In this document: one piece after another, positions 52,654 to 62,282 of the stretch | How the letters are laid out: each line of letters opens with the position of its first letter | Position numbering within the stretch: the first letter of the stretch is position 1 | Assembly: GCF_018967865.2 (NCBI RefSeq) | Contig: NZ_JAHLZY020000001.1 | Location: 3,596,001 to 3,660,000, forward strand | Direction: 5' to 3' | Source of the DNA: Hymenobacter siberiensis | GTDB taxonomy: Bacteria > Bacteroidota > Bacteroidia > Cytophagales > Hymenobacteraceae | Length of the DNA stretch: 64,000 nucleotides | The notes under the pieces: model-generated | What the model saw: only the letters and a program-made list of their open reading frames with translations | Told to the model about the DNA's origin: nothing | The model's database searches: none | Translations under genes and position numbers: made by a program

Positions 52654-53400
52654 TTACAAACGGCCTTGCTCGGCCGCTTTCTTCATCTTTTCGTTGGCGT
52701 AGATAGCGATTTCTACGCGACGGTTGGCCTGCTTGCCTTCGGCCGTGGTGTTGTCGCCCACGGGCTGGGTCGAGCCGTAGCCCTGAGTGGTGATGCGGCT
52801 CGACGAAACACCTTTGGCGATGGTGGAGTTGGCCACGGCCTGGGCCCGGCGCTCCGACAGGGGCTGGTTGATGGCATCCGAACCCGAGTTATCGGTGTGG
52901 CCTTCCACCAGCACGTTGGTATCGGGGTATTTCTGGAGAATGGCAGCCATCTTGGTGATGTCCGATTCCGAAGCCGAACGCAGCGTAGCCGAGTTGGTAT
53001 CGAAGAGGATACCCGAGTCGAAGGTAATTTTAATGCCTTCGCCCACGCGCTCAACCTTGGCGTTCTGCATGTCTTTTTGCAGGTCTTCGGCCTGCTTATC
53101 CATTTTGCGACCAATGATGGCACCCGTGGTACCACCCGCAGCAGCACCTACGATGGCCCCGATAGCCGTGCCCTTGCCACCGCCCAGCAAGCCACCAACT
53201 ACGCCACCAAGAATAGCACCACCACCAGCGCCCAGCAGGCCACCTTTAACGGTTTTGCTCATGCCACTTTTGCGGGCACCGGTACCGTTGTTGGTCGAAA
53301 GATCGGGCTGCGTGGAGCTGGCTTGCTGCGAAGTGGCGCAGGAGCTAAACAGCAGCACGAAAGCCATCAATACAGAAAGAAGGGATTTGGAGGTGTTCAT
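52654..53400 (-). CDS. OmpA-domain lipoprotein with glycine zipper
   Basis: 248 aa. The signal peptide ends in LLFSSC, a lipobox, so the protein is lipid-anchored at the cysteine, unlike the paralogue at 51257. A glycine zipper (GGLLGAGGGAILGGVVGGLL) and the OmpA domain (VLVEGHTDNSGSDAINQPLS, RITTQGYGSTQPVGDN, KQANRRVEIAIYA) follow. The region MSKTVKGGLLG to ERVGEGIKITFDSGIL is strongly similar to the 51257 protein (MSKTLKGGLIG, ERVGEGIKITFASGIL), marking a tandem duplication followed by a change of anchoring. Confidence 0.93.
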   Translation of the reverse strand: MNTSKSLLSVLMAFVLLFSSCATSQQASSTQPDLSTNNGTGARKSGMSKTVKGGLLGAGGGAILGGVVGGLLGGGKGTAIGAIVGAAAGGTTGAIIGRKMDKQAEDLQKDMQNAKVERVGEGIKITFDSGILFDTNSATLRSASESDITKMAAILQKYPDTNVLVEGHTDNSGSDAINQPLSERRAQAVANSTIAKGVSSSRITTQGYGSTQPVGDNTTAEGKQANRRVEIAIYANEKMKKAAEQGRL

Positions 53401-53512
53401 GTGAAAATGAGGGGGTTGGTGAAGTTGTGTTCAGCCCTTATACGGAAAAACCCGTTCCGGGGCTGGAAGCGGATTTTTCAAGAAGTGTGCCGAAAACGAA
53501 AAGTGCCTTTTT

Positions 53513-54421
53513 TTATTGTTGGTGGGCCTTGGTAGCGGCGCGGCGCGGCGCGGGGGCACTGGCGGCGGCGGCCGGCGCGGGCTGCAGCATGCCCAGCAGG
53601 TTGGCCAGGCGCTGCTTCAGCTCGCGGCGGTCCACGATGAAGTCGAGGAAGCCGTGCTCCAGCACGAACTCGGCGCTCTGGAAACCCTTGGGCAGGTCCT
53701 TGCCGATGGTTTCCTTGATGACGCGCGGGCCGGCAAAGCCGATGAGCGCGCCGGGCTCGGCAATGTTAAAATCGCCCAGCATGGCAAACGAGGCCGTGAC
53801 GCCGCCCGTGGTGGGGTCCGTCAGCAAGCTTACGTAGGGCACGCCGGCTTCGGAGAGCAGGGCCAACTTGGCCGACGTTTTGGCCATTTGCATGAGCGAG
53901 TAGCCGGCCTCCATCATGCGGGCCCCGCCGGAGCGCGAAATCATCAGAAACGGCGTGCGGGTCTGGCGGGCGTAGTCGATGGCGCGGGCAATTTTCTCGC
54001 CCACCACCGAGCCCATCGAGCCGCCGATGAACTTGAAATCCATGGCCGCCACCACCAGCGGCTGGCCGGCGCTCAGGCCGTGGGCGGTGCGCACGGCATC
54101 TTTCAGGCCGGTATTGCGCTCGGTGGCCTCCACACGCTGCGGGTAGGCTTTGGTATCCACGAAGTGCAGCGGGTCGCCGGAGGTGAGGTTGGCATCGAGC
54201 TCCGTGAATCCGCCCTGGTCGAAGAGGAATTCGAAGTAGTCGATGGCATCAATGCGGCCATGGTGGCTGCAATTGCCGCAAACATGCAGCAGGCGCTTGT
54301 GCTCGGCCATAGTGGCCACGGTTTTGCACTCGGGGCACTTGTACCAGAGGCCGTCGGGAGTCTCTTTTTTCTGGTCGGTGGGGGTCACAATGCCCTTTTC
54401 TACGCGCTTGAACCAGGCCAT
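53513..54421 (-). CDS. accD: Acetyl-CoA carboxylase carboxyltransferase beta subunit
   Basis: Transfers CO2 from biotin to acetyl-CoA with AccA, starting fatty-acid synthesis. 302 aa. The N-terminal four-cysteine zinc finger is in [15 protein letters not shown] and [14 protein letters not shown]. The crotonase-type core has [40 protein letters not shown] and [20 protein letters not shown]. It ends in an Ala/Pro-rich tail. No accA is in the window. Confidence 0.97.
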   Translation of the reverse strand: MAWFKRVEKGIVTPTDQKKETPDGLWYKCPECKTVATMAEHKRLLHVCGNCSHHGRIDAIDYFEFLFDQGGFTELDANLTSGDPLHFVDTKAYPQRVEATERNTGLKDAVRTAHGLSAGQPLVVAAMDFKFIGGSMGSVVGEKIARAIDYARQTRTPFLMISRSGGARMMEAGYSLMQMAKTSAKLALLSEAGVPYVSLLTDPTTGGVTASFAMLGDFNIAEPGALIGFAGPRVIKETIGKDLPKGFQSAEFVLEHGFLDFIVDRRELKQRLANLLGMLQPAPAAAASAPAPRRAATKAHQQ

Positions 54422-54796
54422 ATTTCGTTTAACTAACAGCTGCCAGCACGGGGCTGTCAGCTTGAATTTTTAGATGGAAAAGCCGCCGGCTTCGGGCGTG
54501 CAGCGGCAAATTACAGGGCATCAAAGATAAGCCATAACTATTGCCATCTTTCGCAAAATCCTTGGTGGCAGCGGGCTGGCGTGGTTTGGCGCGGGCAAGG
54601 CCGCTGCTTTGGCGCGGCACCCAGCCCCAAACGGAGGCGGGAATGGGCTTCGTTCGCGGTGTTTCCAGCATCGATTCCAAAACCTGTCCGGAGTGGTATT
54701 TTGCTAGGCTGAGCGCGGGTTAAGCGCTACCTTGCCGGGCCAACGCGGCCGGGCAGTCCGACCGCCGATGGCCCGGCGCTGCGCCTTTTTATCCCC
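54422..54796. other. Divergent gap between accD and an OmpA-type gene
   Basis: No gene or repeat is recognised in these 375 bases. A TACCTTG box lies at 54728-54734, with TTTTG at 54699, but the spacing (about 24 bases) is longer than the usual 18-21. Confidence 0.3.
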
Positions 54797-55813
54797 GTGA
54801 AAACCTTCTCCCCTGCCCTGCTGGGCCTTTACCTGCTGGCCGCCCCGGTGCTGAACAGCTGCGTAACGGCCAAGAAATACGACGACCTTAGCGCCCGCCA
54901 GCGGGCCGATGCCGATGGCAAAGCGGCCGCCGAGCGGCAGTACCGCGGCGCTACCGCGGAGCTGCAAAAGGCCAGCGACGAGCTGGCTCAGCTGCACCTC
55001 ACCCAAAAGCGCCTCGTAACGGACTCGGCCGAAACCGGCAATGCCTATCGCAAAACCCGCAGCCTCTACAACGAGCTGAACAACAGCTACGACAAGCTGC
55101 TGAAAAACAGCGACCGCGAGCTGGCCAACAAGTCCTCCGACTACAACAAAGTGGCCAAAGACCTGGCCCGCCGCGAAGCCGAGCTGGGCTCCCTGGAAAC
55201 CACGCTGCAGAAAAGCAAAGCCGATAACGACCGCCTCGCCGTCGACCTCAAAACCCGCGAGGTTCGCCTAACCGAGCTCACCAAAGCCCTGGCCGAAAAG
55301 GACAAAGCCGTGGACGACCTGAAGGCCCGCGTGAGCAAGGCCCTGCTCAGCTTCAACAGCAGCGACCTGCAGGTGAAGCTGAAGGACGGCAAGGTGTACG
55401 TGTCGCTGTCGGAGCAGCTGCTGTTCAAATCGGGCTCGACGAAAGTGGACCCCAAGGGCCAGGAGGCGCTAAAAAATCTGGCCACCGTGCTCCAGGAGCA
55501 GAAAGACGTGAACGTGGTGGTGGAAGGCCACACCGATAACGTGCCCATCCGGTCGGGCACGGCCGGCATGACCGACAACTGGGACCTGAGCGCCCTGCGC
55601 GCCACCGAAATTGCGCGCCTGCTCACCACCGCCGGCGTGGCCCCGGAACGCGTCACGGCCTCGGGCCGCAGCCAGTACGTGCCCGTGGCGGCCAATGACT
55701 CGCCCCAGAACAAGGCCATGAACCGCCGCACCGAGATTATCCTCACGCCCAAGCTAAACGAGCTGTTTAAGATTCTGGACAGCAATTCGGCTACGGCGGC
55801 CACGGGCAAGTAG
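54797..55813 (+). CDS. Coiled-coil OmpA-domain lipoprotein
   Basis: 338 aa from GTG at 54797. Signal peptide with lipobox APVLNSC (around residue 22), then a long helical coiled coil (about 35-185: ADADGKAAAERQYRGATAEL, LYNELNNSYDKLLKNSDREL, ETTLQKSKADNDRLAVDLKT) and a C-terminal OmpA peptidoglycan-binding domain (VEGHTDNVPIRSGTAGMTDN, WDLSALRATEIARLL, MNRRTEIILTP). The layout resembles MotB/PAL-like wall tethers without the motor helix. Single gene, followed by a hairpin-rich element. Confidence 0.9.
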   Translation: MKTFSPALLGLYLLAAPVLNSCVTAKKYDDLSARQRADADGKAAAERQYRGATAELQKASDELAQLHLTQKRLVTDSAETGNAYRKTRSLYNELNNSYDKLLKNSDRELANKSSDYNKVAKDLARREAELGSLETTLQKSKADNDRLAVDLKTREVRLTELTKALAEKDKAVDDLKARVSKALLSFNSSDLQVKLKDGKVYVSLSEQLLFKSGSTKVDPKGQEALKNLATVLQEQKDVNVVVEGHTDNVPIRSGTAGMTDNWDLSALRATEIARLLTTAGVAPERVTASGRSQYVPVAANDSPQNKAMNRRTEIILTPKLNELFKILDSNSATAATGK

Positions 55814-55824
55814 CCCACGCCGCT

Positions 55825-55867
55825 AGCAACGACCCAAAAGGCCCGCTCGGCCTTTTGGGTCGTTGCT
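55825..55867 (+). terminator. Strong terminator after the OmpA lipoprotein gene
   Basis: AGCAACGACCCAAAAGGCC pairs perfectly with GGCCTTTTGGGTCGTTGCT around CGCTC. It lies 12 bases past the stop. Confidence 0.85.
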
Positions 55868-55998
55868 CCGGTCTAACCGGTTGTCGCTAGGCCGGAATCG
55901 TGCTCACTTCAACCGGTCAGACCGCCTAGGGCGGTCTGACCGGAGCAACGACTTGGGTAAGGCCTGCGCTGAAGTCGAGCGGGCCTTTTGGATTAGAA
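55825..55998. repeat. Palindromic element with GTCGTTGCTCCGGTCTGACC core (family D, first copy)
   Basis: After the terminator comes CCGGTCAGACCGCC-TAG-GGCGGTCTGACCGG (about 55913-55945) and a further AACGACTTGGG arm and GCCCGC/GCGGGC segment. The centre CCGCCTAGGGCGG is shared with the element at 63749-63823. Confidence 0.75.
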
Positions 55999-56017
55999 AT
56001 TTCGCTGAGCCCCTGGA

Positions 56018-58825
56018 CTAAAAAGCCACGTTGACGCGGCCGAAGTAGAATGCGCCCTGGAAGCCGAACTGGCTGGCATTGTACACGAAACGGCCCCGGT
56101 TGGTGTTATCGAGCGAAGAGCTGTAGCTCTGGGCCGGGTCGACGGAGAAGTTGTTGGGGTCGTTGCGCGGGTTCTGGATGATGCGGTCGGGGTACACGTC
56201 GAACAGGTTGTTGATGCCCACGGCTACGCCCACCTGCTTGATGACCTGCACGCTGAGCGTGAGGTCGGTAATCCACTTGGCCGAGTAGGTCTGGTCGAGG
56301 AACGAGCGGGCCGGGTCGGCATCCTTGGTCTGCACCTCGCCGAAGCGCACACTGCGGGCTTCGAGGCCGAAGATGCCGTAGGTGTAGTTGGCCGAGAGCA
56401 GGATTTTGCTGCGCGGGTTGCCGTTTTCGAGGCGGGCACGCTGCTGGCGGTCAAACAGCGTGTTCTGGAGGTTGCTGGTGCCCACGGTCGCATCGTTGTT
56501 GATGGTCGTAGACGTGCTGTTGAAGCTGCGCACGGTGGTTTCGTTGAAGTTGGCGGCAGCCGTCAAGGCCAGGCGGCCTTTCTCGCCCAGCGGAAGGCGG
56601 CTGTTGGCCACAATGTCGATGCCCTGGGTGCGGGTATTCACGGCATTGGCGAAGAACTGCACCCGGCTCACGGGCAGCGTGCCCAGAATGGTGTTCACAA
56701 TAGCGTTGGTGCGGGTAAAGGCCGACGACAGCACAATGCGGTCGTCAATGTCAATCTGGTAGGCATCCACGGTCAGCGTGACTACCTGGGCCACGCGGCC
56801 GGTCAGGCCCAGGCTGTAGTTGCGCGAGTTTTCCTGCTTCAGCGGAGCCACCCCGAAGCCCTGCTGGCCGGTGCCGCCCACCGTGTAGCTGTTACGCACG
56901 ATGGGGTTTTCGTTGTTCACCGTCAGCACCTGGTTGGGTACGCCGCTGATGAACTGGGTGCTCACGTTGGTGAAATAGCGCTGTTGCAGCGAGGGGGCCC
57001 GGAAGCCGTTGCCCAGCGAGCCGCGCAGGGCCAGCCCGTCCACGATGCTAAAGCGGGCGGCCAGCTGCCCGCTGGCACTGCTGCCGAAATCGGAGTAGCG
57101 CTCGATGCGGCCGGCGGCGTGCACCAGCAGCTTTTCGGTTATATCGCTTTCCAGGTCCACATAGCCAGCCACGTTGGTGCGGCTTCTGATTACCTCGTCG
57201 GAGGGCTGATAGCCAGGAAACACCTGCGAGCCCGACGCCGTGGGCGTGGTGCCAATCAGGCGCCCGCCGTTGATATAAGAATTACGTTCCCCGGCCTCAA
57301 TCTGAAACTGGTCGCGGCGGTACTCGCCGCCAAAGGCCACGTTCAGCGTGGCCAGCGGGCCCAGCTCGGTGAACTTGCGCGCCAGACCCAGATTGGTCGT
57401 GTTTTGCATGAAGGTGAGCGTGCCGGCATAAAACTGCTGTTGGGCAAAGCCCTGCGGCAGCGAGGCATTCACGGTATTACTGATGTCGTAGCGCACCTGG
57501 TTGCGGCCGAAGGTATTGCTCGCGTCGACCGCGAAGCCGCCAATGGTTTTGCGTAGCCCCGTGATAATCGACTGGTCGTTGATGGTCGTGTTGATAAACG
57601 GCAGGAAGCCATCGGGGAAAACGGTCAGGTCGCTTTGGGTGGCTTGGTTGGGCAGGCGGGCAAAGCCGGCCGACTTGCCCGTGCGGTACGTGGCCCCGCC
57701 CGACACGTAGGCCTCTACTCCACCGCCCAGCCGGTAGCCCGCGTTCAGGAAGCCCCCAATGTTGCGGGTGGCGGCGCTGCCCACGCGCAGGTTGTTGCGG
57801 TCGTAGCCGCGGTCGGCCACTATTTTATCATCAGCCGCCTTGAGGTCGCGGCGCTTCTGCTCGGTGTCGGCGGCGGTGCCGCCGGGGTACTGGCCACTGT
57901 TGTTACCTAAGTAAATGAGCGGGGCCGTGTCGGCTAGGCCGCGGTTGAAGTAGTCGTGATTTTGGAATTGCCCGCTCAGGTCCAAGAAGCCGCGTCCGCC
58001 CAGGCCAACCCCCACGTTGGCATCGGCCTGAAACACGCTGCCATCGTTCTGGGTGGTCTGTCCGGCGGTGCTGCTGGCCGTCACGCCGGTGGAATCGTCC
58101 TTCAACTGGATGTTAATCACGCCGGCGATGGCATCGGAGCCGTAGAGGGCCGCTGCGCCGTCGCGCAGCACCTCGATGCGCTTGATGCTGGCCGTGGGAA
58201 TCACGTTCAAATCGGTGCCCACCGAGCCGCGGCCCACCGTGCCGTTGATGTTCACTAGGGCCGAATTGTGGCGGCGCTTGCCGTTCACGAGTACCAGCAC
58301 CTGGTCGGGGCCGAGGCCGCGCAGGCTGGCGGGGTCAATATGGTCGGTGCCGTCGGAAATAGTCTGGCGCGCACTTTGGAACGAGGGTGCCAGATAAGAC
58401 AGAATCTGAGCCACGTCGGTCTGGGCAAAGGCCTTGATTTCGCGGGCCGAAATCACATCCACCGGCGCAGTGGTCAGGATGTTGGAGCGGCCCTCGGTAG
58501 CGCGCGAGCCCGTTACCACCACCTCGTTCAGGTCCTGGGCAGCAGCCAGCAGACGCACATTGAGGCTGTTGCGGCCGTTGAGCGGAATCTGCTGGGTGGT
58601 GTAGCCAATGGCCTGCACCGTGATAGTAGCCCCGGGATTGACCGAGAGTGAAAACTCGCCGTTGGCACCCGTACTGGTGCCGTTAGAGGTGCCGCGCTCC
58701 AGCACCGTGGAGCCGGGCAAGGCCTCGCCGGAGGCCCCCACCACCCGGCCGCTTACGGCAATCTTTTGGGCCTGGGCCGCAGTCGCACCCAGCAGCAGAA
58801 AGAGAAACAGTAGAAGGTTTTTCAT
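56018..58825 (-). CDS. TonB-dependent outer-membrane receptor (first of two paralogues)
   Basis: 935 aa. Signal peptide (LLLFLFLLLGATAAQAQ), CarboxypepD_reg-like domain (VSGRVVGASGEALPGSTVLE, residues 22-105), plug domain (NEVVVTGSRATEGRSNILTT, VDVISAREIKAFAQTDVAQI, ASLRGLGPDQVLVLVNGKRR, VLRDGAAALYGSDAIAGVIN) and a barrel ending in GFQGAFYFGRVNVAF, with the terminal phenylalanine of outer-membrane proteins. It is closely similar along its length to the protein at 59208. No adjacent SusD, hydrolase or binding-protein gene, so the substrate is not obvious; siderophore or sulfur-compound uptake are candidates. Confidence 0.95.
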   Translation of the reverse strand: MKNLLLFLFLLLGATAAQAQKIAVSGRVVGASGEALPGSTVLERGTSNGTSTGANGEFSLSVNPGATITVQAIGYTTQQIPLNGRNSLNVRLLAAAQDLNEVVVTGSRATEGRSNILTTAPVDVISAREIKAFAQTDVAQILSYLAPSFQSARQTISDGTDHIDPASLRGLGPDQVLVLVNGKRRHNSALVNINGTVGRGSVGTDLNVIPTASIKRIEVLRDGAAALYGSDAIAGVINIQLKDDSTGVTASSTAGQTTQNDGSVFQADANVGVGLGGRGFLDLSGQFQNHDYFNRGLADTAPLIYLGNNSGQYPGGTAADTEQKRRDLKAADDKIVADRGYDRNNLRVGSAATRNIGGFLNAGYRLGGGVEAYVSGGATYRTGKSAGFARLPNQATQSDLTVFPDGFLPFINTTINDQSIITGLRKTIGGFAVDASNTFGRNQVRYDISNTVNASLPQGFAQQQFYAGTLTFMQNTTNLGLARKFTELGPLATLNVAFGGEYRRDQFQIEAGERNSYINGGRLIGTTPTASGSQVFPGYQPSDEVIRSRTNVAGYVDLESDITEKLLVHAAGRIERYSDFGSSASGQLAARFSIVDGLALRGSLGNGFRAPSLQQRYFTNVSTQFISGVPNQVLTVNNENPIVRNSYTVGGTGQQGFGVAPLKQENSRNYSLGLTGRVAQVVTLTVDAYQIDIDDRIVLSSAFTRTNAIVNTILGTLPVSRVQFFANAVNTRTQGIDIVANSRLPLGEKGRLALTAAANFNETTVRSFNSTSTTINNDATVGTSNLQNTLFDRQQRARLENGNPRSKILLSANYTYGIFGLEARSVRFGEVQTKDADPARSFLDQTYSAKWITDLTLSVQVIKQVGVAVGINNLFDVYPDRIIQNPRNDPNNFSVDPAQSYSSSLDNTNRGRFVYNASQFGFQGAFYFGRVNVAF

Positions 58826-58994
58826 ACAGAATTTTTTTAGTGAAAATAGAAAAGCTGCTGCGTTTGAAGGCCCCCATTCTTAGTGACAGCCACTTCCCGG
58901 GCTTCTAAACCGGTTAGCATAGGCGGAGACCGTAGAAGTGAGGGACTTTTCTGAAAAATACAATACAAATTATGGCATTAGCATAATCAGCTGA

Positions 58995-59094
58995 ATTATA
59001 CTCGTCCCAAAGTAGGGGGCGGGGGCAGGCCCTACCGGGTACGACCCCGCACCCTACTGCGTTTTTCACAATCCACTTCGTGACGAGTATAAAT
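58995..59094. repeat. Nested inverted repeat between the two TonB receptor genes
   Basis: Outer arms ATTATACTCGTC and GACGAGTATAAAT enclose inner arms GTAGGGGGCGGGG (59012) and CCCCGCACCCTAC (59045). It sits in the 382-base gap, upstream of the first receptor gene; no gene is visible there. Confidence 0.65.
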
Positions 59095-59154
59095 AGCCAT
59101 TCAACAGAAATTCCCAACAAGCCTCACCATTTTAGCATCCTGGGACCAGGCAGC

Positions 59155-59188
59155 AAAAAGCCAGCCCCGGACGCGGAGCTGGCTTTTT
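59155..59188 (-). terminator. Terminator after the second TonB receptor gene
   Basis: AAAAAGCCAGC pairs with GCTGGCTTTTT around CCCGGACGCGGA, 19 bases past the stop of the receptor at 59208-61979. Confidence 0.85.
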
Positions 59189-59207
59189 GGCAAAAAATAA
59201 GGCCGGA

Positions 59208-61979
59208 TTACAGCGTGAAATTCACGCGGCCGAAATAGTACGCGCCGCTGAAGCCGAACTGGTTGGAGCCGTAGGGGAAGCGGCCCCGGTTGGTGCCGTC
59301 CAGGGTGGTGTAGGTCAGGCTCTGCTCGTTATTGTTGGGGTCCTGGTAGAGGCGGTCGGGGTACACGTTGAACAGGTTGTTCACGCCTATGCTCAAGCCG
59401 ATGTTCTTGATAACCTGGGCGCTGATAGTGAGGTCGGTCACCCATTTGGCCGAAAAAGTCTGGTCGATGTAGGAGCGGGTGGGGTCGGCGTCTTTGGTCT
59501 GCACCTCGCCGAAGCGCACAGTGCGCAGGTTCAGGCCGAAGATTTTGTAGCCGTAGTCGGCGCTGAGGTTGATTTTGCTGCGGGGCTGGCCGTTTTCGAG
59601 GCGAGCGCGCTGGGCGCGGTCAAACAGCGTGTTTTGCAGGCTGGGGTTGTTGTCGATGGTGGCAGAGCTGTTGAAGCTGCGCACCGTGGTTTCGTTGAAG
59701 TTGGCGGCGGCCGTCAGGGTCAGGCGGCTATCGGGGCCGAGGGTCAGGCGCTCATTGGCCACAATGTCGATGCCTTGGGTGCGGGTGTTCACGGCATTGG
59801 CGAAGAACTGCACGCCCTGCACCGGGTTCTGGCCGGGGCGCGGGTTGGCGGTGAGGATGGCAGCCACGGCCGGGTTGCCGCGGCTGAACTGTGAGCTGAG
59901 CACAATGCGGTCGCGGATGTCAATCTGGTAGGCGTCCACCGTCAGGGTGATGGCTTTGAAGAGGCGGGCCGTGAGGCCCAGGCTGTAGTTGGTCGACTTT
60001 TCCTGCTTCAGCGAGCCAATGCCGAAGGCTTTGGTAATGGCGTCGTCATTACTGGTAGTCAGCACTTCACGTAGTTCGCCGCTGGTAAACTGGGTGCTGG
60101 AGTTGGTGAAGTAGCGCTGCTGGAGCGAGGGGGCCCGGAAGCCGTTGCTGAGCGCGCCGCGCAGCGCCAAGCCATCAAGAATGCTATAGCGGGCGGCCAC
60201 TTTGCCGCTCACATTGGAGCCAAAATCGGAGTAGCGCTCGGCGCGGCCGGCCACGTCCACCAGCAGCTTGTCGGTGAGGTCGCTTTCTAAATCGACGTAG
60301 CCCGACACGTTGTTGCGGCTCTGGTTCAGGGCATCGGTCGGCCGGTAGCCCGCAAAACCCTGCGAGCCGGCGGCGGCGGGGCTGCCGTTCACCTTGCGGT
60401 CGCCAAGGATATAGGAGCCTACATCACCGGCATTAATCTGGAAATTATCAACCCGAAACTCGCCACCAAACGCCACGTTCAGCGTGGCCAGCGGGCCCAC
60501 TTCGCTGAACTTGCGGGTGAAGCCCAGGTTGGTGGTATTCTGCTGAAAAGCCAGCTCGCCGGCGTAGAAGCTGGTGGGGCTGGTACCTACCGGCAGCGAG
60601 GCGTTGAGGGTGTTGCTGATGTTGTATTTCAGCGCGTTGCGGCCGTAGGTATTGCTGAGGTCGGCGGCGAAGCCGAATACCTTGCCGCGCAGGCCCACGA
60701 TGGCCGAGCCGTCGTTCACGGTGCTATTGATGAAGGGAAGGAAGCCATTGGGGTAGATGCTGGCATCGGTTTGGGTAACGGCCGTGGGCAGGCGGTAGAG
60801 CGCGCCCGACGAGCCCGTGCGGCGCGTGAGGCCACCCGAGAAATACGCTTCAAGGCCGATGCTGGGGACCAGTGTGTAGGCCGCATTCACAAAGCTGCCG
60901 TAGGTGCGGGTATCGGCGCCGCCCACCCGGATGTCGCGGCGATTAAAGCCATTCTGGGCCACCAGGGCATTATCGCGGGCTTTCAGGTCGAGCTTTTGCT
61001 GGTCGGTGAGACCGGCGGGGTAGTTACCGCCACTGGTGCCCAGGTAGATGAGCGGGGCCGTATCGAGCCCGCTGCGGTCCACGTAGCTGCGGTTCGAGAA
61101 CTGGCCGCTCACGTCCACGAAGCCCCGGTGGCCGAGGCCGAAGCCCAGGTTGGCATCGGCCTGAAACAGCTGGCCGTCGCTCTTGGTGGTCTGGCCGGCA
61201 GTGCTGCTCACGCTGATGCCGGTGGTGTCGTCCTTCAGCTGAATGTTGATGACGCCGGCAATGGCGTCGGAGCCATACTGGGCCGCCGCGCCATCGCGCA
61301 GCACCTCAATCCGCTTGATGGCGGCCGGCGGAATCACGTTCATGTCGGTACCCACCGAGCCGCGCCCGGGCGTGCCGTTGATGTTGACGAGGGCCGAAGT
61401 GTGGCGGCGCTTGCCGTTCACGAGCACCAGCACCTGGTCGGGGCCCAGGCCGCGCAGGGTGGCGGGGTCCACGAAATCGGTGCCGTCGGTCACGGTCTGG
61501 CGCGTGCTCTGGAACGAGGGCGCGATGTAGGTGAGAATCTGGGTGATGTCGGTCTGGGCGTAAGCCTTGATTTCGCGGGCCGAAATCACGTCCACCGGCG
61601 AGGTGGTGAGGATGTTGGAGCGACCCTCGGTGGCGCGCGAGCCGGTGACCACCACTTCGTTCAGCTCGGTCTGGTTGGCGGCGAGGCGAATTTCGAGGGT
61701 GGTGCGGCCGTTCAACGGCACGGTTTGCGTGAGCGAGCCCACGGCAGAAAACACCAGCGTGGCGGTGCCGGGCACGTTGTTGAGGCTAAAACGGCCGTCG
61801 CCGTCGGTGCTGGTGCCGTTGGAAGTGCCTTGCTGGAGCACGGTCACGCCGGGCTGGGTCTGGCCGGTGGCGTCGAGCACGCGGCCGGTTACGGTGAGGT
61901 TCTGGGCCCAGGTGGTGGCGGCGGTCAGCCACAGGAGCAGCGCCACCAGCCCGATGCGGGTAGTTGTGGGGTGTATCAT
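59208..61979 (-). CDS. TonB-dependent outer-membrane receptor (paralogue downstream of a polycysteine leader)
   Basis: 923 aa. Signal peptide (ALLLWLTAATTWAQ), CarboxypepD_reg-like domain (VTGRVLDATGQTQPGVTVLQ), plug domain (NEVVVTGSRATEGRSNILTT, VDVISAREIKAYAQTDITQI, ATLRGLGPDQVLVLVNGKRR) and a barrel ending GFSGAYYFGRVNFTL. Long blocks are identical to the paralogue at 56018, showing a tandem duplication. The mRNA leader between 61980 and 62324 holds a 13-codon frame ending in six cysteine codons, about 300 bases upstream of the start, so expression is probably tuned by cysteine supply. Its substrate may therefore be a sulfur compound; this is inference. Confidence 0.95.
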   Translation of the reverse strand: MIHPTTTRIGLVALLLWLTAATTWAQNLTVTGRVLDATGQTQPGVTVLQQGTSNGTSTDGDGRFSLNNVPGTATLVFSAVGSLTQTVPLNGRTTLEIRLAANQTELNEVVVTGSRATEGRSNILTTSPVDVISAREIKAYAQTDITQILTYIAPSFQSTRQTVTDGTDFVDPATLRGLGPDQVLVLVNGKRRHTSALVNINGTPGRGSVGTDMNVIPPAAIKRIEVLRDGAAAQYGSDAIAGVINIQLKDDTTGISVSSTAGQTTKSDGQLFQADANLGFGLGHRGFVDVSGQFSNRSYVDRSGLDTAPLIYLGTSGGNYPAGLTDQQKLDLKARDNALVAQNGFNRRDIRVGGADTRTYGSFVNAAYTLVPSIGLEAYFSGGLTRRTGSSGALYRLPTAVTQTDASIYPNGFLPFINSTVNDGSAIVGLRGKVFGFAADLSNTYGRNALKYNISNTLNASLPVGTSPTSFYAGELAFQQNTTNLGFTRKFSEVGPLATLNVAFGGEFRVDNFQINAGDVGSYILGDRKVNGSPAAAGSQGFAGYRPTDALNQSRNNVSGYVDLESDLTDKLLVDVAGRAERYSDFGSNVSGKVAARYSILDGLALRGALSNGFRAPSLQQRYFTNSSTQFTSGELREVLTTSNDDAITKAFGIGSLKQEKSTNYSLGLTARLFKAITLTVDAYQIDIRDRIVLSSQFSRGNPAVAAILTANPRPGQNPVQGVQFFANAVNTRTQGIDIVANERLTLGPDSRLTLTAAANFNETTVRSFNSSATIDNNPSLQNTLFDRAQRARLENGQPRSKINLSADYGYKIFGLNLRTVRFGEVQTKDADPTRSYIDQTFSAKWVTDLTISAQVIKNIGLSIGVNNLFNVYPDRLYQDPNNNEQSLTYTTLDGTNRGRFPYGSNQFGFSGAYYFGRVNFTL

Positions 61980-62282
61980 CAGTAAAAAAGAGAGGGAAAT
62001 AAAACAGGTTTCCGGCAGCCCAGAGAATGGGGTTTAGGCCGGATTAACCCAAAAAAAAGAAAAGCCACGGTGTCGACTGGCGAGAGCCACCCACGAAGCA
62101 GCTCTGCCCGGCAAGGCACCCATAAATTTCACAAATAGCATATACCAGAAACACCCAAACGGGTTACGCGACTGGCCCGCCAGCAACGCGGCAGTTGCTA
62201 CGTTGGAATCAGACACCCGCACTTTTCTGGACTGGCATTCAGCCGGGCAAGGCACTCAGGCACTCCCAGCCAACACCCTATC
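61980..62282 (-). promoter_or_regulatory. Leader region between the polycysteine frame and the receptor start
   Basis: About 300 bases of untranslated leader on the minus strand. It contains GTGCCTTGCCCGGCTGA and GGTGCCTTGCCGGGCAGA, two similar GC-rich stretches near 62240 and 62110, and just before the receptor a stem GCCAGTC...GTGGC followed by CTTTTCTTTTTTTT (about 62049-62085), a plausible attenuating terminator. An open frame at 62034-62255 looks like chance. Confidence 0.45.

Noticed and set aside
54422..54796. Gene or riboswitch in the accD/OmpA gap
   Set aside because: No frame with credible composition and no conserved aptamer core recognised.
62034..62255. 73-codon minus-strand frame in the receptor leader
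   Set aside because: Composition is not protein-like and the stretch is better explained as the untranslated leader after the polycysteine frame.
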